A DNA stretch of 64,000 nucleotides from Cellulomonas avistercoris (GCF_014836445.1 NZ_JACSQV010000001.1:325999-389998); one strand, 5' to 3'. Counted from the stretch's first letter, positions 28,960 through 39,444 are shown. Translations and numbers: made by a program. The notes: generated from the letters alone by a model not told the origin.

Positions 28960-30624
28960 TCAGTGGGCGACCGTGGCCTTCTCCGCCCCGGCCCCCGTGA
29001 GCGAGCGCACCTCCATCTCGGCGAACTTCTCCGGGTCCGGCTTCTCCTTGGAGAGCAGCGTCCCGACGATCCCGAGCAGGAAACCGAGCGGGATCGAGAT
29101 GATCCCCGGGTTCTCGAGCGGGAGGATCGCGAAGTCCACCGACGTGTCCCGGATCATCGACAGGCTCGCACCGGTGACCGGGTCGACCTTGCCGGACACG
29201 ACCGGGGACAGCGCGATGAGCACGACGCAGGAGATGAGCCCGCCGTACATGCTCCACAGCGCCCCGGCGGTGTTGAACCGCTTCCAGAACAGCGAGTAGA
29301 TGATCGTGGGCAGGTTGGCCGACGCGGCGACCGCGAAGGCCAGCGCCACGAGGAACGCGACGTTCTGCCCGTTGGCGAAGATGCCGCCCACGATCGCCAG
29401 CGCGCCGATGACGACCACGGTGATGCGTGCGACCCGCACCTCGGCGTCGGGCGCGACCTCGCCGCGCTTGATCACCGACGCGTAGATGTCGTGCGCGAAC
29501 GAGGCGGCCGCGGTGATCGTGAGTCCGGCCACCACCGCCAGGATCGTGGCGAACGCGACGGCCGAGATGATCCCGAGCAGGAACACCCCACCCAGCTCGT
29601 ACGCCAGCAGCGGTGCGGCCGAGTTGGCCTTGCCGGGCGACGACATGATCGTCTCCGGACCCACCAGGGCACCGGCGCCGTAGCCGAGCACCAGCGTGAA
29701 CAGGTAGAAGATGCCGATCAGCCAGATCGCCCACACGACGGACCGCCGCGCCTCCTTGGCGGAGGGCACCGTGTAGAAGCGCATGAGGACGTGCGGCAGA
29801 CCGGCCGTCCCGAGCACGAGCGCGAGCGCGAGCGACAGGAAGTTCAGCTGCGTGAGGGAGGACGCGCCGTACTGGGCCCCCGGTCCGATCAGCCGCTCGC
29901 CGTTCTCGCCGCCCATGTCGATCGCACCCTGCAGGAGCGCCGACAGGTCGAAGCCGTACTTCGCCAGCACCCACACCGTCATGAGCCCGGCGCCCGCGAT
30001 GAGCAGGATCGCCTTGATGATCTGCACCCACGTGGTGCCCTTCATGCCGCCGACCAGCACGTACATGATCATCAGCGCGCCGACCACCGCGATCACCAGC
30101 GCCTGTCCCGCCGTGCCGTCGATGCCGAGGAGCAGCGCGACCAGCCCGCCGGCACCGGCCATCTGGGCCAGCAGGTAGAAGAAGACGACCGCGAGCGTCG
30201 ACAGGGCCGCGGCCATGCGGACGGGACGCTGCCTGAGCCGGAACGACAGGACGTCGGCCATCGTGAAGCGTCCGGTGTTGCGCAGGAGCTCCGCGACCAG
30301 CAGGAGCGCCACGAGCCACGCGACGAGGAAGCCGATGGAGTACAGGAACCCGTCGTACCCGTAGATCGCGATCGCACCGCAGATGCCGAGGAACGACGCG
30401 GCCGACAGGTAGTCACCGGCGATGGCGGTGCCGTTCTGCGGGCCGGTGAAGGACCGGCCGGCGGCGTAGTAGTCGGCCGCGCTCTTGTTGTTGCGCGACG
30501 CGCGGAACACGATGACGAGCGTCACCACCACGAACGCGCCGAAGATGGCGATGTTGACCACCGGGTCGCCGACCTGCCCGCTGTCGGCGGCTGCGGCGAG
30601 CACGGTCGCGTCGTACCGGGTCAT
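28960..30624 (-). CDS. actP: Cation/acetate symporter, sodium:solute symporter family
   Basis: 554-residue membrane protein of the SSS family with 13 or so helices, closest in pattern to ActP/MctC acetate and monocarboxylate symporters: AADYYAAGRSFTGPQNGTAIAGDYLSAASFLGI near residue 50, GGMKGTTWVQIIKAILL near 190. Couples import of acetate or a related short acid to Na+ or H+. Its start overlaps the stop of the small DUF485 gene (ATGA 30621-30624), the standard partner arrangement (yjcH-actP). Confidence 0.92.
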   Translation of the reverse strand: MTRYDATVLAAAADSGQVGDPVVNIAIFGAFVVVTLVIVFRASRNNKSAADYYAAGRSFTGPQNGTAIAGDYLSAASFLGICGAIAIYGYDGFLYSIGFLVAWLVALLLVAELLRNTGRFTMADVLSFRLRQRPVRMAAALSTLAVVFFYLLAQMAGAGGLVALLLGIDGTAGQALVIAVVGALMIMYVLVGGMKGTTWVQIIKAILLIAGAGLMTVWVLAKYGFDLSALLQGAIDMGGENGERLIGPGAQYGASSLTQLNFLSLALALVLGTAGLPHVLMRFYTVPSAKEARRSVVWAIWLIGIFYLFTLVLGYGAGALVGPETIMSSPGKANSAAPLLAYELGGVFLLGIISAVAFATILAVVAGLTITAAASFAHDIYASVIKRGEVAPDAEVRVARITVVVIGALAIVGGIFANGQNVAFLVALAFAVAASANLPTIIYSLFWKRFNTAGALWSMYGGLISCVVLIALSPVVSGKVDPVTGASLSMIRDTSVDFAILPLENPGIISIPLGFLLGIVGTLLSKEKPDPEKFAEMEVRSLTGAGAEKATVAH

Positions 30625-31010
30625 GCGAGACCTCCGTCACCGCGGCGCGCGCCGCCCTGGAGCGATCCGTCGGCGCCGCCGTCGATCAGCGCGCCGGACT
30701 CGATGTGCTCACGGAGGTTCTCGGCCACCGCGTCCTGCTTCTGGTTCGCCCACCGCGCGTAGGTCATGGTGATGACGAACGTGGAGACGAACTGGCCGAG
30801 CCCGAACAGCAGCCCCACCGTGATGTTGCCTGCCACGCGCGTGCTCATGAAGTCGTGCGCGTAGTTCGCGAGCAGGACGTACAGGAAGTACCACGCGAGG
30901 AAGAGCGCCGTCATGGGGAACACGAAGTTGCGGAACCTGCGGCGCAGGTCCTGGAACTCCGCTGAGCGTTGAACGCGCTGGTAGTCGGTCTCCTGATGAC
31001 TCTCGGACAC
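30621..31010 (-). CDS. DUF485 membrane protein, partner of the symporter
   Basis: 129-residue DUF485 (YjcH-like) protein with two transmembrane helices (FVFPMTALFLAWYFLYVLLANY and VGLLFGLGQFVSTFVITMTYARWA) and the family signature FRNFVFP. It is thought to assist the acetate symporter encoded next. The start was set at GTG 31008-31010 (VSESHQETDYQ), 4 bases after GGAGGT; the frame is open further upstream. The C-terminal tail is glycine/aspartate-rich. Confidence 0.9.
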   Translation of the reverse strand: MSESHQETDYQRVQRSAEFQDLRRRFRNFVFPMTALFLAWYFLYVLLANYAHDFMSTRVAGNITVGLLFGLGQFVSTFVITMTYARWANQKQDAVAENLREHIESGALIDGGADGSLQGGARRGDGGLA

Positions 31011-31044
31011 ATGCACCTCCGATGGTCCGGACGGCGCCGTCGCC

Positions 31045-31066
31045 GCCACAGGGGGACCACTGTGGC
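31045..31066 (-). promoter_or_regulatory. Inverted repeat upstream of DUF485-actP
   Basis: GCCACAG-n8-CTGTGGC, perfect 7-base arms, centred about 45 bases before the start. It could be an operator or a leader hairpin. The rest of the 170-base gap to polA (31067-31180) includes a small GTCAC/GTGAC inverted repeat near 31137-31154 that could end polA transcription, and nothing else clear. Confidence 0.4.
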
Positions 31067-31180
31067 GTACAACACCCCGAAATATCCACACACCAGGCGC
31101 GAAATCTCCGCTGCGTGCCGAGGACGACGACGGATGTCACACGATCCGGTGACCTGCGCGACCCGGAGGCACGCCCGGAC

Positions 31181-33907
31181 TCAGTGACCCGCGGCGTGCC
31201 AGCTCGCGCCCGCGCCCACCGAGACGTCGAGCGGGACGTCGAGGGCCCCGCCCGGGACGCCGTCGCCGGCGCGCGCCATCTGCTCGCGGACGAGCGCCTC
31301 GACCTCCTCGCGCTCCCCCTCGGCCACCTCGAGCACGAGCTCGTCGTGGACCTGCAGGAGCATCCGCGAGCGCAGCTCCCGACGCGCGAGCTCGCGGTCG
31401 ACGCCCAGCATCGCGACCTTGATCAGGTCGGCCGCGCTGCCCTGGATCGGCGCGTTGAGCGCCATGCGCTCCGCGGTCTCGCGCCGCTGCCGGTTGTCGC
31501 TCGTGAGGTCGGGGAGGTAGCGACGACGCCCGAGGATCGTGGCGGTGTACCCCGTGGCACGCGCGGCGTCGACGACGGTCGTCAGGTACTCGCGCACGCC
31601 GCCGAACCGCTCGAAGTAGTCGGCCATCAGCGCGGACGCCTCCGAGACCTCGATCGACAGCTGCTGCGACAGCCCGTACGACGACAGCCCGTACGCCAGC
31701 CCGTAGCTCATCGCCTTGATCTTCGACCGCATGGCGGGGGTGACCTGGTCGGTCGGCACGCCGAAGACGCGGGACCCGACGTAGCTGTGCAGGTCCTCCC
31801 CCGACCGGAACGCCTCGATGAGCCCCTCGTCACCCGACAGGTGGGCCATGATCCGCATCTCGATCTGCGAGTAGTCCGCCGTGAGCAGCGTGGCGTAGCC
31901 CGGACCGACGACGAACGCGCGCCGGATCTGCCGGCCGGCGTCCGTGCGGATGGGGATGTTCTGCAGGTTGGGGTCGGCCGACGACAGCCGACCGGTCGCG
32001 GCGATCGTCTGCTGGAAGGTCGTGTGGATGCGGCCGTCGTCGGCGATCGAGCGCAGCAGGCCCTCCACGGTCTGCCGCAGCCGGATCGCGTCGCGGTGGG
32101 CCAGCAGGTGCTCGAGGAACGGGTGCCCGGTCCGCGCGAACAGGTCCGTCAGCGCCGCGGCGTCCGTCGTGTAGCCGGTCTTGATCCGCTTGGTCTTCGG
32201 CATGCCCAGCTGGTCGAACAGGACCTCCTGGAGCTGCTTGGGCGAGCCGAGGTTGACCTCACGCCCGATCACGGCGTAGGCGTCCGCAGCGGCTCCCTGG
32301 ACCTGGCCGTCGAACTCGCGCTCGAGCGACGTGAGGTACTCGTGGTCGATCGCGATGCCCGTGCGCTCCATGCGCGCCAGGACGTCCTCGAGCGGCAGCT
32401 CGAGGTCCGTGAGGAGCGTCGCCGCACCGCGGTCCGCCACCTCGCCCCCGAGCACGTCGACCAGGTCCCGCACGGCGGCGGCACGCACGGCGGCGCGCCG
32501 GCCCTCGTCGGCACCGTCCACCTCGAGGTCGAGCGCACCCTGCCCCTGCGAGGAGCCGTCGTCGCTGCCCAGCTCCCGGTGCAGGTAGCCGATCGCGAGG
32601 TCGGGGAGGTCGTAGGCGCGACGGTCCGGCTGGCACAGGTACGCCGCGAGCTCGGTGTCGAAGCGCACGCCGCGCAGCTCCAGGCCACGCCCGTCCAGCG
32701 CGTGCCACGCCTCCTTCGCGGCGTGCAGCGACTTGCCGCGCCCGGCGTCGGCGAGCCAGGCCGCGAGCGCCGCGTCGTCGGCGGGGTCGATCGCCGTCAG
32801 GTCGTAGGCCACGGCCTGGCCCGCGCCGTCGGCGATCGCGACGCCCCAGGCGTCCCCCCGTCCAGGCGCACCCGAGCCCCGCACGTCGAGACCCAGGACC
32901 TCGTCCGCGCGCGCGTCGAGCCAGTCGCCGAGCCCCCCGACGCCGGTCTCCACCAGGTCGAGCGACGCCGCGGTCGCGACGCGCTCGTCGCGGGTCTCGT
33001 CGGGCAGCATGGCGAAGAGCCGGTCGCGCAGCGTGCGGAACTCCAGGCCGTCCAGCATCTCGTGGAGGGCTGCGCGGTCCCACGGCCGCACCGCGAGGTC
33101 CTCAGGGCCGACGGGCAGCTCGAGGTCGGCGAGCAGGTGGTTGAGCTCACGGTTGAGCGCGACCTGTTCCAGGTTCGCGCGCAACGACTCGCCCGCCTTG
33201 CCGGTGATCCGGTCGGCGTTCTCGAGCACGCCCGCCAGCCCGTCGTACTGCCGGATCCACTTGGCGGCCGTCTTGGGGCCGACGCCGGGCACCCCGGGCA
33301 GGTTGTCGCTCGTCTCGCCGACGAGCGCCGCCAGGTCGGGGTAGCGCTCGGGCGGCAGGCCGTACTTGGCCTCGACGGCCTCCGGCGTCATGCGCGACAT
33401 CTCCGACACCCCGCGCACCGGGTACAGCACCGTGACGGTGGGACCGACGAGCTGGAAGGTGTCGCGGTCGCCGGAGCAGATCAGCACCTCCATGCCCTGG
33501 TCGCGCGCCTGGGCGGTCAACGTCGCCAGGATGTCGTCGGCCTCGAAACCCGGCTTGTCGAGCACCTGGACGTGCATCGTCGCGAGCAGGTCCTTCACGA
33601 TGTCGACCTGGCCGCGGAACGGCTCGGGCGTGGCGGCGCGGTTGCCCTTGTACGACTCGAGCCGCTCGGTGCGGAACGTCGTCCGCCCGGCGTCGAAGGC
33701 CACCGCGACGTGCGTCGGCTCCTCGTCGCGCAGCAGGTTCGCGAGCATCGAGGTGAACCCGAAGACGGCGTTGGTGGGCTGTCCCGTCGACGTCGCGAAG
33801 TTCTCGACCGGCAGCGCGTAGAACGCGCGGTAGGCCATCGAGTGGCCGTCGATCAGGAGCAGGCGCGGGGGCGTCGAGGTGCTGGTCGCTGGCTGGTCGG
33901 CACTCAC
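31181..33907 (-). CDS. polA: DNA polymerase I
   Basis: 908-residue family A DNA polymerase filling gaps in repair and replacing Okazaki primers. N-terminal 5'-3' flap nuclease (LLLIDGHSMAYRAFYALP near residue 16, CSGDRDTFQLV near 145), a degenerate 3'-5' exonuclease-like domain (residues about 320-500, lacking an obvious set of catalytic acids, as in other actinobacteria), and the polymerase domain with motif A TADYSQIEMRIMAHLS near 705, motif B around RSKIKAMSYGLAYGLS and motif C LLQVHDELVLEV near 870. Start GTG 33907 is preferred; ATG 33928, seven codons upstream, is possible and would nearly touch the divergent thioesterase start. Confidence 0.97.
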   Translation of the reverse strand: MSADQPATSTSTPPRLLLIDGHSMAYRAFYALPVENFATSTGQPTNAVFGFTSMLANLLRDEEPTHVAVAFDAGRTTFRTERLESYKGNRAATPEPFRGQVDIVKDLLATMHVQVLDKPGFEADDILATLTAQARDQGMEVLICSGDRDTFQLVGPTVTVLYPVRGVSEMSRMTPEAVEAKYGLPPERYPDLAALVGETSDNLPGVPGVGPKTAAKWIRQYDGLAGVLENADRITGKAGESLRANLEQVALNRELNHLLADLELPVGPEDLAVRPWDRAALHEMLDGLEFRTLRDRLFAMLPDETRDERVATAASLDLVETGVGGLGDWLDARADEVLGLDVRGSGAPGRGDAWGVAIADGAGQAVAYDLTAIDPADDAALAAWLADAGRGKSLHAAKEAWHALDGRGLELRGVRFDTELAAYLCQPDRRAYDLPDLAIGYLHRELGSDDGSSQGQGALDLEVDGADEGRRAAVRAAAVRDLVDVLGGEVADRGAATLLTDLELPLEDVLARMERTGIAIDHEYLTSLEREFDGQVQGAAADAYAVIGREVNLGSPKQLQEVLFDQLGMPKTKRIKTGYTTDAAALTDLFARTGHPFLEHLLAHRDAIRLRQTVEGLLRSIADDGRIHTTFQQTIAATGRLSSADPNLQNIPIRTDAGRQIRRAFVVGPGYATLLTADYSQIEMRIMAHLSGDEGLIEAFRSGEDLHSYVGSRVFGVPTDQVTPAMRSKIKAMSYGLAYGLSSYGLSQQLSIEVSEASALMADYFERFGGVREYLTTVVDAARATGYTATILGRRRYLPDLTSDNRQRRETAERMALNAPIQGSAADLIKVAMLGVDRELARRELRSRMLLQVHDELVLEVAEGEREEVEALVREQMARAGDGVPGGALDVPLDVSVGAGASWHAAGH

Positions 33908-33926
33908 GGGTGCCAACCTATCTGCC

Positions 33927-34331
33927 ATGTCCGACATCCCCTTCGCCGTCCCGCCGACCGACGACACCCTCCTGCACCGCATGGGCATCGAGCTCACGCA
34001 CGTCGACGCCGACGGTGCGACGGGCACGATGCCGGTGGCCGGCAACACCCAGCCCTACGGTCTGCTGCACGGTGGCGCGTCGGCCGTGCTGGCGGAGACC
34101 CTGGGATCCCTGGCGGCCGTCGCCCACGCGGGACCGGGGCGTGCGGCCGTCGGCATCGAGCTCAACGCGACGCACCACCGGTCGGCCCGCACCGGCGTGG
34201 TGACCGGGACGGCGCGCGCCCTGCACCTCGGGCGCTCGCTGGCGACCTACGAGGTCGTCGTCGAGGACGACGACGGCCGGCGGTTGTGCACCGCCCGCCT
34301 GACCTGCATGCTCATCGACGCGGTCCCCTGA
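33927..34331 (+). CDS. PaaI/MenI-type hotdog-fold thioesterase
   Basis: 134-residue hotdog thioesterase hydrolysing an acyl-CoA. Signature HGGASAVLAETLGSLAA near residue 50, preceded by NTQPYGLLHGG, and GIELNATHHRSARTGVVTGTA in the central strands; the pattern is that of PaaI and DHNA-CoA thioesterases. The ATG lies 20 bases from the divergent polA start with no ribosome-binding site upstream, which suggests leaderless translation. The 3' end overlaps the convergent GNAT frame by 85 bases. Confidence 0.9.
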   Translation: MSDIPFAVPPTDDTLLHRMGIELTHVDADGATGTMPVAGNTQPYGLLHGGASAVLAETLGSLAAVAHAGPGRAAVGIELNATHHRSARTGVVTGTARALHLGRSLATYEVVVEDDDGRRLCTARLTCMLIDAVP

Positions 34332-34930
34332 CGCGCGAGCGTCTCCTCGCCCAGCGCACGGGCCCGTGCCCGTCGTCGGCGTTCGATCAGGTCCTCGAGG
34401 CCGCGCGTCCCGCCGCGTCGCGCGGAGGGGGCGGGCAGGTCGAGCGCGAGCCGCCGCAGCAGGGCGCCGGTGCTCACGACGCGGTGCGCGGCAGCAGGCG
34501 CGAAGCCCAGACGCGCGAGGAAACGCTGCATGCCGCGCGACCCCGGCAGCGGGGCCGCGTAGACGTCGGTCACACCGGTCGCCTCGGCCGTCTCGGCGAC
34601 GGCCTGCAGCATCGCGTGCCCGAGGCCGCGCCGTCGCAGCTGGGGCCGCACGTAGACCGCGTCGAGGCTGAGGACCACGGTGTCCGACAGCAGGCCCGGC
34701 CCGAGGAGCCGACCCAGCACGAGGCCGGCGGGCTCCCCGTCGCACGTGGCGACGAGCGTGAGCCCGTCCGGTGCCGCGGCGAGCACGGACAGGTGCTCGC
34801 GCAGCCGGTCCCGGTCGTCCGAGCACAGCTGCCGTCCCACACCCGACTCGGCACGCGCCTGCAGGCAGAGGTCGACGAGATCCTCGAGGTCGACCGACGA
34901 GACGGGTCGGACGTGGACACCTGGCCGCAC
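34247..34930 (-). CDS. GNAT-family N-acetyltransferase
   Basis: 227-residue GNAT protein. The acetyl-CoA motif is AVYVRPQLRRRGLGHAMLQAVAE at residues 91-113 with the P-loop-like RRRGLG. VHVRPVSSVDLEDLVDL opens the domain, and YAAPLPGSRGMQRFLARLGFAPA is the C-terminal core. Substrate unknown. The start GTG 34928-34930 is 7 bases after GGGAGG; the frame stays open upstream. The last 28 or so codons run antisense into the thioesterase gene and are low complexity (a run of Ser and Thr), so the C-terminus may be a result of a lost stop codon. Confidence 0.8.
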   Translation of the reverse strand: MRPGVHVRPVSSVDLEDLVDLCLQARAESGVGRQLCSDDRDRLREHLSVLAAAPDGLTLVATCDGEPAGLVLGRLLGPGLLSDTVVLSLDAVYVRPQLRRRGLGHAMLQAVAETAEATGVTDVYAAPLPGSRGMQRFLARLGFAPAAAHRVVSTGALLRRLALDLPAPSARRGGTRGLEDLIERRRRARARALGEETLARQGTASMSMQVRRAVHNRRPSSSSTTTS

Positions 34931-35097
34931 TGCGGGCCTCCCGGGGACGAGGGTCGGACGTCGGACGTTCGGTCCCCCGGTCCGTGCGTCCAGTACCGAT
35001 GATGGCGCACAGCCGGACGCCTGCCTAGTACGCACGTGCGTCACGTGCCGGTGAACCGGGACGAACCACCCCCACCGGTGCGTGCAGCAGGACGCAG

Positions 35098-35119
35098 TTC
35101 GCTACCGATCGGTAAGGAA
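35098..35119. promoter_or_regulatory. Palindromic operator candidate upstream of liv operon
   Basis: TACCGATCGGTA is a perfect 12-bp palindrome (35103-35114), flanked by matching TTC and GAA to give the 22-base pattern TTCnnTACCGATCGGTAnnGAA. The form resembles TetR-family operators. It lies about 130 bases before livH and 168 bases from the GNAT start, so either gene could be the target. Confidence 0.5.
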
Positions 35120-35244
35120 CCCTCGCGCTGACGTAATGAACAGGACACAATCCCTCCCTATCGTCTGCTGACCGTGGGCGAATGCCCATCACCCGTGCGG
35201 CGACCTCGTGTGCCCGTGCCCGAACACCAGGACGGAGGTCTGAC

Positions 35245-36684
35245 GTGCGACCAGTCGCGTGCCGGGACCGTTCCGTCGCCGTGCGACGGGGAGGAGCCGG
35301 CCTGCTGCTGGTCCTCCTCACCGCCCTGTCGACGATCCTCGTCGGCGGGTCCGCGCACGCGGCGACCACCCCCTGCAGCCCGGACGACGCCACCGCGTGC
35401 CTCAACGTGACGGTGACCGTGCCCGGCACCGGACCCGCTGCGGGCGTCGCCCTGAGCGTCGAGGGCGCGGACGCCGCGGTCGACGTCGTGACCGACGCCG
35501 CCGGCAAGATCTCGGTGCCCCTGACGGCCGCGGGCGACTACACCGTCACCGTGGACGAGACCACGCTCCCCGCGGGCACGGTCCTCAAGGACCCGTCGGC
35601 CAACCCCGTCGTCGTGGCCGTCGTGCTCGGCCGCTCCGCCGGGCGGATCGTGCAGGCCGTGCCGCCCGACCAGGCCGGTGCCGCGGTCGAGGAGACCGAG
35701 GAGGCCGACCCGACCACGGGAGCCGACGCGGGCAGCACCGCCGGCGCCGACACCGAGGCGGGTGCGGAGGCGGAGGCGAGCGCGGAGGCTTCGGCGGGCC
35801 CCGGCACCAACAGGTACGCCCAGCTCGTGCTCGCGGGCACGGTCTTCGGCGTGCTGCTCGCGCTCGCGGCGCTGGGCGCCAACCTCATCTACGGCACGAC
35901 CGGCCTGTCGAACTTCTCGCACGGCGAGCTCGTCACGCTCGGCGGGATGACCGCGTTCATGGCGGTGCAGTGGTGGGACCTGCCGCTGTGGCTGGCCATC
36001 GTCGTCTCGACCGCCGCGGGCGGCCTCATGGGGTGGCTGCTCAACCGGGTGGTCTTCGGGCCGCTGCGGCGCCGTGGCGTGGGCATCACGCAGCAGATGA
36101 TCGTGACCATCGGTCTCTCGCTCGCGATGCTGTCGGGCTTCCTCTTCGTCTTCGGCGCCCGGCCCGCCCCCATCGTCTCCGGCATCTCCCAGCGCATGCA
36201 GATCGGGCCCGTCCAGATCTCCGGGCAGTCGCTCGTCTCGGTGGGCATCGCACTCGTGGTCCTGGCGGCGGTCGCGTTCGTCCTGGCCCGGACCCGGCTC
36301 GGCCGCGCCACGCGCGCGGTGTCCGACAACCCGGCGCTCGCCGCCGCCACGGGCATCAAGGTCGAGTCGGTCATCAGCCGCGTGTGGATCGTGTCCGCCG
36401 CACTCGCGTCGCTCGGCGGCGTTCTGCTCGCGCTGTACCTCAACACGACGCGGTTCAACTTCGGCTCCACCCTGCTGCTGCTGATGTTCGCCGCGATCAC
36501 CCTCGGAGGACTGGGGTCACCGCTCGGCGCCGTGCTCGGCGCGCTCGTCATCGGCCTCGTCGTCGAGCTCTCGACACTGGTCCTGCCGAGCGACATGCGT
36601 TACGCGAGCGCGCTCGTGATCCTCATCCTCGTCCTGCTGCTCCGGCCGCAGGGCATCCTCGGGCGCGCCGAGCGCATCGGTTAG
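35245..36684 (+). CDS. livH: Branched-chain amino-acid ABC permease LivH type with fused secreted N-domain
   Basis: 479 residues against about 290 for ordinary LivH. Residues 1-39 form a Sec signal peptide (RR, hydrophobic core, AHA|A). Residues 41-145 look like a small beta-sandwich (carboxypeptidase-regulatory or Ig-like: NVTVTVPGTGPAAGVALSV, two Cys at 44 and 52). Residues 146-187 are a Glu/Ala/Thr linker. From 189 the LivH permease follows (LIYGTTGLSNFSHGELVTLGG, ARTRLGRATRAVSDNPALAAATGI as ATPase contact). The fusion puts the extra domain outside the cell, perhaps to meet the binding protein. GTG 35245 follows GGAGGT. First gene of livHMGF. Confidence 0.9.
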   Translation: MRPVACRDRSVAVRRGGAGLLLVLLTALSTILVGGSAHAATTPCSPDDATACLNVTVTVPGTGPAAGVALSVEGADAAVDVVTDAAGKISVPLTAAGDYTVTVDETTLPAGTVLKDPSANPVVVAVVLGRSAGRIVQAVPPDQAGAAVEETEEADPTTGADAGSTAGADTEAGAEAEASAEASAGPGTNRYAQLVLAGTVFGVLLALAALGANLIYGTTGLSNFSHGELVTLGGMTAFMAVQWWDLPLWLAIVVSTAAGGLMGWLLNRVVFGPLRRRGVGITQQMIVTIGLSLAMLSGFLFVFGARPAPIVSGISQRMQIGPVQISGQSLVSVGIALVVLAAVAFVLARTRLGRATRAVSDNPALAAATGIKVESVISRVWIVSAALASLGGVLLALYLNTTRFNFGSTLLLLMFAAITLGGLGSPLGAVLGALVIGLVVELSTLVLPSDMRYASALVILILVLLLRPQGILGRAERIG

Positions 36685-36702
36685 CGGGAGGTCGTCGCCG
36701 TC

Positions 36703-37678
36703 ATGGACTACGGACAGCTCTTCACGAACGTCCTCAACGAGATGCTGGGGCCGACCGCGATCGCGTACGCGCTCGCGGCCATCGGGCTCAACATCCACTT
36801 CGGGCTCACCGGCCTGATCAACATGGGCCAGGCCGGGTTCATGCTGCTGGGCGCCTACGGCTTCGCCGTCGCCACCATCCAGGGCGCGCCCCTGTGGCTC
36901 GCGTTCCTGGTGGCGATCGCCGCGGCGGTGATCTTCGCGCTGCTGCTCGGCCTGCCCACCCTCAAGCTCCGCGGCGACTACCTCGCCATCGTCACGATCG
37001 CGGCCGCCGAGATCGTCCGCATGGTCGGACGCTCGACGGCGCTGACCGACGTGACCGGCGGGTCCGAGGGGCTCACGGGCAACGCGTTCAAGGGCACCTT
37101 CCAGGACGCGTCGCCGTTCCCCGACGACCGGTGGGCCCTCGGCCCGATCACGCTCTCGACCAACACCTCGAACTCGTGGTGGCTGCGGGTGGTCGGCTGG
37201 ACGCTCGTGCTGCTCGCGTGCCTGCTCGTCTGGCGGCTCGTCCGCAGCCCGTGGGGCCGGGTCCTCAAGGGCATCCGCGAGGACGAGGACGCGGTCCGCG
37301 CGCTCGGCAAGAACGTCTACGGCTACAAGCTGCAGGCCCTCGTCCTCGGCGGTGTCTTCGGCGCCCTGGGCGGCATCGTGTTCGTCCTCGCCAGCTCGGT
37401 GCAGGCGGACTCGCTCGGCCGTCCCGTGACCTTCAACACCTGGACCATCCTGCTGCTCGGCGGTGCGGCCACCGTCTTCGGGCCCGTGCTGGGGTCCCTG
37501 CTGTTCTGGGGAGCCTTGGTGTTCGTCCGCGGGTTCCTGCGCGGGATCGTGCCGCCCGACGTGCTCTCGGTGCAGCAGATCGAGCAGATCGGCTGGATCC
37601 TGGTCGGACTGACGCTGATGATGCTCATCATCTTCCGACCCCAGGGCATCCTGGGTGACAAGAAGGAGCTCGCGATCA

Positions 37679-37689
<11 letters not shown>
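36703..37689 (+). CDS. livM: Branched-chain amino-acid ABC permease LivM type
   Basis: 328-residue permease pairing with LivH. Motifs are GLNIHFGLTGLINMGQAGFMLLGAY near residue 26, KLRGDYLAIVTIAAAEIVRM near 88, and the cytosolic ATPase-contact helix RVLKGIREDEDAVRALGKNVY near 188. Unlike many LivM proteins it carries a longer loop with FKGTFQDASPFPDD. It follows livH after 18 bases and overlaps livG by 11 bases. Confidence 0.94.
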
Positions 37690-38628
<939 letters not shown>

Positions 38629-38632
<4 letters not shown>

Positions 38633-39444
38633 CCGAGACGACCGCACCCGCGCTGCACCGCGGCGCACCGCAGGGCGAGCCGCTGCTGCACGCCGACTCT
38701 CTCGTCGCGGGCTACGTGCCCGGCGTCAACATCCTCAACGAGTGCTCGCTCGTCCTGCACCCCGGCGAGCTCGTCGGGATCATCGGGCCGAACGGCGCGG
38801 GCAAGTCGACGCTGCTCAAGGCGCTGTTCGGTCTGGTCGCGATCCGCGAGGGCTCCCTGACGCTGCAGGGCGAGTCGATCACGAACCTGCGGGCCGACGT
38901 GCTCGTGCAGCGCGGCGTGGGGTTCGTCCCGCAGACGAACAACGTCTTCCCGAGCCTGACGATCGAGGAGAACCTGCAGATGGGCGTCTACCAGACGCCC
39001 CACAAGTTCGCCGACCGGCTCGAGGTCGTCCTCGCGCTCTTCCCCGAGCTGACCCACCGCCGCAAGCAGCGTGCCGGAGCCCTGTCGGGCGGCGAGCGCC
39101 AGATGGTCGCCATGGCGCGCGCGCTGATGCCCGAGCCGTCCGTGCTGCTGCTCGACGAGCCGTCGGCGGGCCTGTCCCCCGTGCGCCAGGACGAGGCGTT
39201 CCTGCGGACGCGCCGCATCAACAAGGCAGGCGTCTCGGTCATCATCGTGGAGCAGAACGCGCGCCGCGCGCTGCAGATCTGCGACCGTGCGTACGTCCTC
39301 GACCAGGGACGCAACGCCTACTCGGGGCCGGGCCGCGAGCTCATGCACGACCCGAAGGTCATCCAGCTGTACCTCGGCACGCTCGCCACCGACGTGGACG
39401 CCGCCCGCGCGGCGGAGAAGGACGCGGGCGGCGCGCCGGCCTGA
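38629..39444 (+). CDS. livF: Branched-chain amino-acid ABC transporter ATPase LivF type
   Basis: 271-residue partner ATPase: Walker A GPNGAGKSTLLKALFG near residue 55, Q-loop PQTNNVFPSLT, signature LSGGERQMVAMARAL near 150, Walker B VLLLDEPSAGLSP near 172, His switch IIVEQNARRAL. GTG start at 38629 overlaps livG. Last gene of the plus-strand operon, followed by a bidirectional terminator. Confidence 0.95.

Noticed and set aside
31045..31066. CRP/GlxR site upstream of actP
   Set aside because: The halves are CACAG and CTGTG, the inverse orientation of TGTGA-n6-TCACA.
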